Below are positions 32,981 through 34,967 of a DNA stretch of 34,967 bases, piece after piece. The stretch lies in the NCBI GenBank assembly GCA_023433515.1, contig JAEZCN010000194.1, positions 1 to 34,967 of the forward strand, given 5' to 3'. Below the pieces are notes generated by a model. It did no database searches. It was not told the origin of the DNA and saw only the letters and a program-made list of their open reading frames with translations. This stretch comes from Pseudomonadota bacterium (GTDB lineage Bacteria; Pseudomonadota; Gammaproteobacteria; Steroidobacterales; Steroidobacteraceae). A program made the position numbers and the translations under genes. Every line of letters begins with the position of its first letter. Position 1 is the first letter of the stretch.

Positions 32981-33123
32981 GTGCGCGGGGCCGGTCGAGC
33001 CCCCGCAACGCGATTATCCCGGTGGGTTTAGGCCCCTTCCGACGCCCACTTCCGGGCGCTGATAGACTTGCAGCCGTGGCGAACTTCGTCGTCGCGCCGC
33101 AGTCGAAAGCCGCATCCCGTGGA

Positions 33124-33885
33124 ATGAGCCTTCACATGCCCTCGAACTTCATTCGCGTTTTCGCCGCCATGGCGTCCCTGGCGTTCGCAGGAGCCGTCAT
33201 CGCCCAGACGGCCAAGACGGAGCCGGCCGCCGCGAAACCCGATCCGCGCGCCGAGATCGTCAAGAAGCTCGGCGGCCTCAAGCTCGAAGACGTGCGCATT
33301 TCCCCCATTCCGGGCCTGTACGAAATCCAGCGCGGCTCGGACATCAACTATGTTTCGGCCGACGGCCGGTTCGTCCTCGTCGGCGACATGATCGACGTGG
33401 ACAAGGATTCCAATCTCACGGAAACGCGCCGGCGCGGCATCCGCAACGGAATCCTCCAGCAGATCCCGGAAAGCGAGATGCTCGTGTTCTCGCCCAAGGA
33501 TCCGAAATACACGATCACGGTGTTCACGGACATCGATTGCGGTTACTGCCGTCGCCTGCATTCGCAGATCGCGGAATACAACCGGCTCGGCATCCGTGTG
33601 CAATACCTGTTCTTCCCGCGCACCGGTCCCAACACGGACTCCTGGCACAAGGCGGAAGCCGTGTGGTGTTCGGCGAATCGCAATGACGCGTTGACCCGCG
33701 CGAAGAATGGTGAAGACATCAAGGCGCCCAAGTGCGCCTCCGACATCGTCGCGAGGGATTTCGAGCTCGGCCAGAAGCTGGACGTCGAGGGCACGCCCGC
33801 GATCTTCCTGCCCAGCGGGGAGATGCTTCCGGGTTACGCCCCGCCCGCGAAGCTCGCGAACTACCTCAAGACCGGCCGCCTGTAG
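33124..33885 (+). CDS. dsbC: Periplasmic disulfide isomerase DsbC-like
   Basis: The protein has 253 aa from the ATG at 33124; 33136 is also possible. The signal peptide ends after residues AGAVIAQ. The N-terminal dimerisation domain is ISPIPGLYEIQRGSDINYVSADGRFVLVGDMID. The thioredoxin domain has the active site CGYC (C139, C142), characteristic of DsbC/DsbG, and the cis-proline loop VEGTPAIF. A second Cys pair (WCSANR... and KCAS) matches the structural disulfide of DsbC. It rearranges wrong disulfide bonds in the periplasm and is kept reduced by DsbD. It lies downstream of xerD. Confidence 0.92.
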   Translation: MSLHMPSNFIRVFAAMASLAFAGAVIAQTAKTEPAAAKPDPRAEIVKKLGGLKLEDVRISPIPGLYEIQRGSDINYVSADGRFVLVGDMIDVDKDSNLTETRRRGIRNGILQQIPESEMLVFSPKDPKYTITVFTDIDCGYCRRLHSQIAEYNRLGIRVQYLFFPRTGPNTDSWHKAEAVWCSANRNDALTRAKNGEDIKAPKCASDIVARDFELGQKLDVEGTPAIFLPSGEMLPGYAPPAKLANYLKTGRL

Positions 33886-33890
33886 TTAGT

Positions 33891-33929
33891 TTTACCGGTT
33901 GAAGGTGCCAGGCACCGTCGACCGGTAAA
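33891..33929. repeat. Nested extragenic palindrome
   Basis: The outer arms TTTACCGGT (33891-33899) and ACCGGTAAA (33921-33929) are perfect complements and enclose an inner palindrome GGTGCC-A-GGCACC (33904-33916). Four unpaired bases lie on each side between the two stems. The element occupies nearly all of the 46-base gap between the convergent dsbC and fdxA stop codons. It shares the GGTGCC core and ACCGG blocks with the larger palindrome at 1271-1377, although the two are not copies. It resembles REP elements and may act as a two-way transcript end. Confidence 0.75.
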
Positions 33930-33931
33930 TG

Positions 33932-34255
33932 TCAGGTCTCGAGCAGCTTGCGTTTGTCGGTGACGCCTTCCCATTTCTTGGCGTCATCCGGGGCGGGCTT
34001 CTTCTCGGTGATCACCGGCCATTTCTTGGCCAGTTCGGCGTTGAGCTTCTTGTACTCTTCCTGGCCGGTCGGCACTTCGTCTTCGGAGAAGATCGCCTCG
34101 ACCGGGCATTCCGGTTCGCACAACGTGCAATCGATGCACTCGTCCGGATCGATCACGAGGAAGTTCGGGCCCTCGTGAAAACAGTCGACCGGACACACCT
34201 CCACGCAATCGGTGTATTTGCACTTGATGCACGCTTCCGTGACCACGAACGCCAT
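33932..34255 (-). CDS. fdxA: Seven-iron ferredoxin FdxA ([3Fe-4S][4Fe-4S])
   Basis: The protein has 107 aa, the normal FdxA length. Cysteine spacing matches Azotobacter ferredoxin I shifted by one residue: C9, C17 and C50 for the [3Fe-4S] cluster and C21, C40, C43 and C46 for the [4Fe-4S] cluster, with C12 and C25 extra. The lysine-rich C-terminal tail is typical. It is a low-potential electron carrier in the cytoplasm whose partners are poorly defined. AGGA lies nine bases before the ATG. Confidence 0.96.
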   Translation of the reverse strand: MAFVVTEACIKCKYTDCVEVCPVDCFHEGPNFLVIDPDECIDCTLCEPECPVEAIFSEDEVPTGQEEYKKLNAELAKKWPVITEKKPAPDDAKKWEGVTDKRKLLET

Positions 34256-34337
34256 CGATCAGATCCTGTGTAGACCCCGCCGATTTCGCGGGGGCGCTAT
34301 TCTGCCCGAAGCGGCTCCAAAGTAGAAAAAAGAAGGC

Positions 34338-34874
34338 CTAAAAGCGTCTCTGCATTTCCGCCACGTGATGGCGCTCCACGCCCGCGGCACGGTCCTCGAC
34401 GTATCGGCGCAACGCGCATTCGGTGCTCGGGAACGCGAGATCTCCCCACGGGATCTCCTGCGGAGTGACCAGTTTGACCTCGAGGCTTTCGTGCGTCGTG
34501 CCGAAGTCGGGCGTGAGCATCCGGGAACGGAAGAACACGTGCACCTGCCGGGCCGAGGTCACGTTCGCGAGCAGGAGCAGGCTGCCGATTTCGACCTCGA
34601 TGCGCGCTTCCTCGCGCGCCTCGCGCGCCGCACCCGCCTCGAGGGTCTCGTCGTTCTCCATGAACCCCGCTGGGATGGTCCAGTAGCCGATCCGCGGCTC
34701 GATGCCGCGTTTGCAGATCAGGATCCGGCCTTCGTACTCGGGCACGGAGCCCACGACCAGCTTCGGGTTTACGTAATGGATGGTGCCGCAGCTGTCGCAT
34801 ACGTGACGCGGCAGGAAATCCCCTTCGGGAACTTTGAGGGCGACTCGGGCGCCACAATTGCTGCAAAAATTCAT
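34338..34874 (-). CDS. Nudix hydrolase with N-terminal zinc ribbon
   Basis: The protein has 178 aa from the ATG at 34874; a TTG one codon upstream is the alternative. The N-terminal zinc ribbon has C4, C7, C26 and C29. The Nudix box starts at G70 (GFMENDETLEAGAAREAREEARI), with the metal-binding REAREE at residues 84-89; the usual final Gly is Arg. Such proteins hydrolyse nucleoside diphosphates linked to another group, with NADH and ADP-ribose types closest, but the NudC-specific SQPWPFPxS motif is absent, so I leave the substrate open. The start is only 13 bases after the tRNA-Leu 3' end and has no clear Shine-Dalgarno sequence. Confidence 0.9.
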   Translation of the reverse strand: MNFCSNCGARVALKVPEGDFLPRHVCDSCGTIHYVNPKLVVGSVPEYEGRILICKRGIEPRIGYWTIPAGFMENDETLEAGAAREAREEARIEVEIGSLLLLANVTSARQVHVFFRSRMLTPDFGTTHESLEVKLVTPQEIPWGDLAFPSTECALRRYVEDRAAGVERHHVAEMQRRF

Positions 34875-34887
34875 CAATAGATCTTGA

Positions 34888-34967
34888 TGGTGCCGGGAGA
34901 GGGAATCGAACCCACACGCCTTTTTAGGGCAACGGATTTTGAGTCCGCCGCGTCTACCAGTTCCGCC
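34888..34967 (-). tRNA. tRNA-Leu(CAA), 5' end cut by the window edge
   Basis: Read on the minus strand, the sequence has the D-arm GGCGGAACTGGTAGACGC, the anticodon stem-loop CGGA-CTCAAAA-TCCG (anticodon CAA, loop positions 34-36), a long variable arm typical of leucine tRNA (about 12 bases with a GCCCTAAAAAGGC hairpin), the T-arm GTGGGTTCGATTCCCTC and the acceptor end CCCGGC with an encoded ACCA (ending at 34888). About eight 5' bases are missing. Confidence 0.95.

Noticed and set aside
34275..34293. CCCCGC/GCGGGG hairpin upstream of fdxA as a possible terminator for the Nudix transcript
   Set aside because: There is no T-run after the stem in either direction, so it does not meet the criteria for an intrinsic terminator.

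Overview
The window is GC-rich, gene-dense chromosomal DNA with short intergenic gaps and almost entirely coding. I see no insertion sequence, prophage, plasmid gene or CRISPR array. The gene set (RraB-type protein, large NAD-dependent glutamate dehydrogenase, ZapE, seven-iron ferredoxin FdxA, the xerD-dsbC neighbourhood, a PEP-CTERM protein, a TonB-dependent receptor) points to a free-living aerobic proteobacterium, most likely a high-GC gammaproteobacterium of the Steroidobacter/Nevskia/Xanthomonas-like kind. The placement is an inference from gene content, not from a marker gene.

Layout. 1-1264: the end of an ABC ATPase gene and an overlapping gene for a serine-hydrolase-fold protein that lacks its catalytic motif. 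1271-1377: a 38-bp-arm extragenic palindrome. 1377-2282: a PhzF/YddE-like protein on the minus strand. 2350-6262: a TPP riboswitch followed by a four-gene thiamine uptake operon (TonB-dependent receptor, half-size YkoF-like thiamine-binding protein, PnuT-like permease, ThiK-like kinase). 6307-7839: [2Fe-2S] ferredoxin, RraB-like protein, phosphoglycerate mutase. 7882-14034 (minus): MarR regulator, NAD-glutamate dehydrogenase of 1618 aa, family 2 glycosyltransferase. 14112-17169 (plus): hppD, maiA and both subunits of a 3-oxoacid CoA-transferase, divergent from the MarR gene across a perfect 14-bp palindrome; this is the tyrosine/phenylalanine degradation branch. 17173-19670: S41 peptidase, HxlR regulator and a divergent nitronate monooxygenase. 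19647-20396: PEP-CTERM protein.

20545-25915 (minus): a tightly packed TetR, thiolase, SDR, ETF-ubiquinone oxidoreductase, ZapE run. It is divergent from a 1146-aa fused isobutyryl-CoA mutase (IcmF) at 25960-29400. Only 44 bp separate the two, and they hold two copies of a TetR-type operator. I read this as one regulated module that rearranges branched C4 acyl-CoA to a straight chain and oxidises it, with ETF-QO passing electrons to the quinone pool. 29418-31887 (minus): PlsC-like acyltransferase, small membrane protein, ECF sigma factor and an overlapping membrane protein that may be its partner. 32048-33885 (plus): xerD and dsbC. 33891-33929: a second, nested extragenic palindrome. 33932-34255 (minus): fdxA. 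34338-34874 (minus): zinc-ribbon Nudix hydrolase, starting 13 nt after a tRNA-Leu(CAA) gene whose 5' end is cut by the window edge.

Most novel-looking points: the riboswitch whose Shine-Dalgarno sequence lies inside the aptamer, ahead of a complete thiamine import operon; the 44-bp double-operator divergent promoter that leaves icmF without a Shine-Dalgarno sequence; the dead-site hydrolase beside an ABC ATPase; the tRNA-Leu/Nudix junction; and two different palindromes that each fill a convergent intergenic gap. None is a wholly unknown system. No intergenic stretch exceeds about 160 bases.
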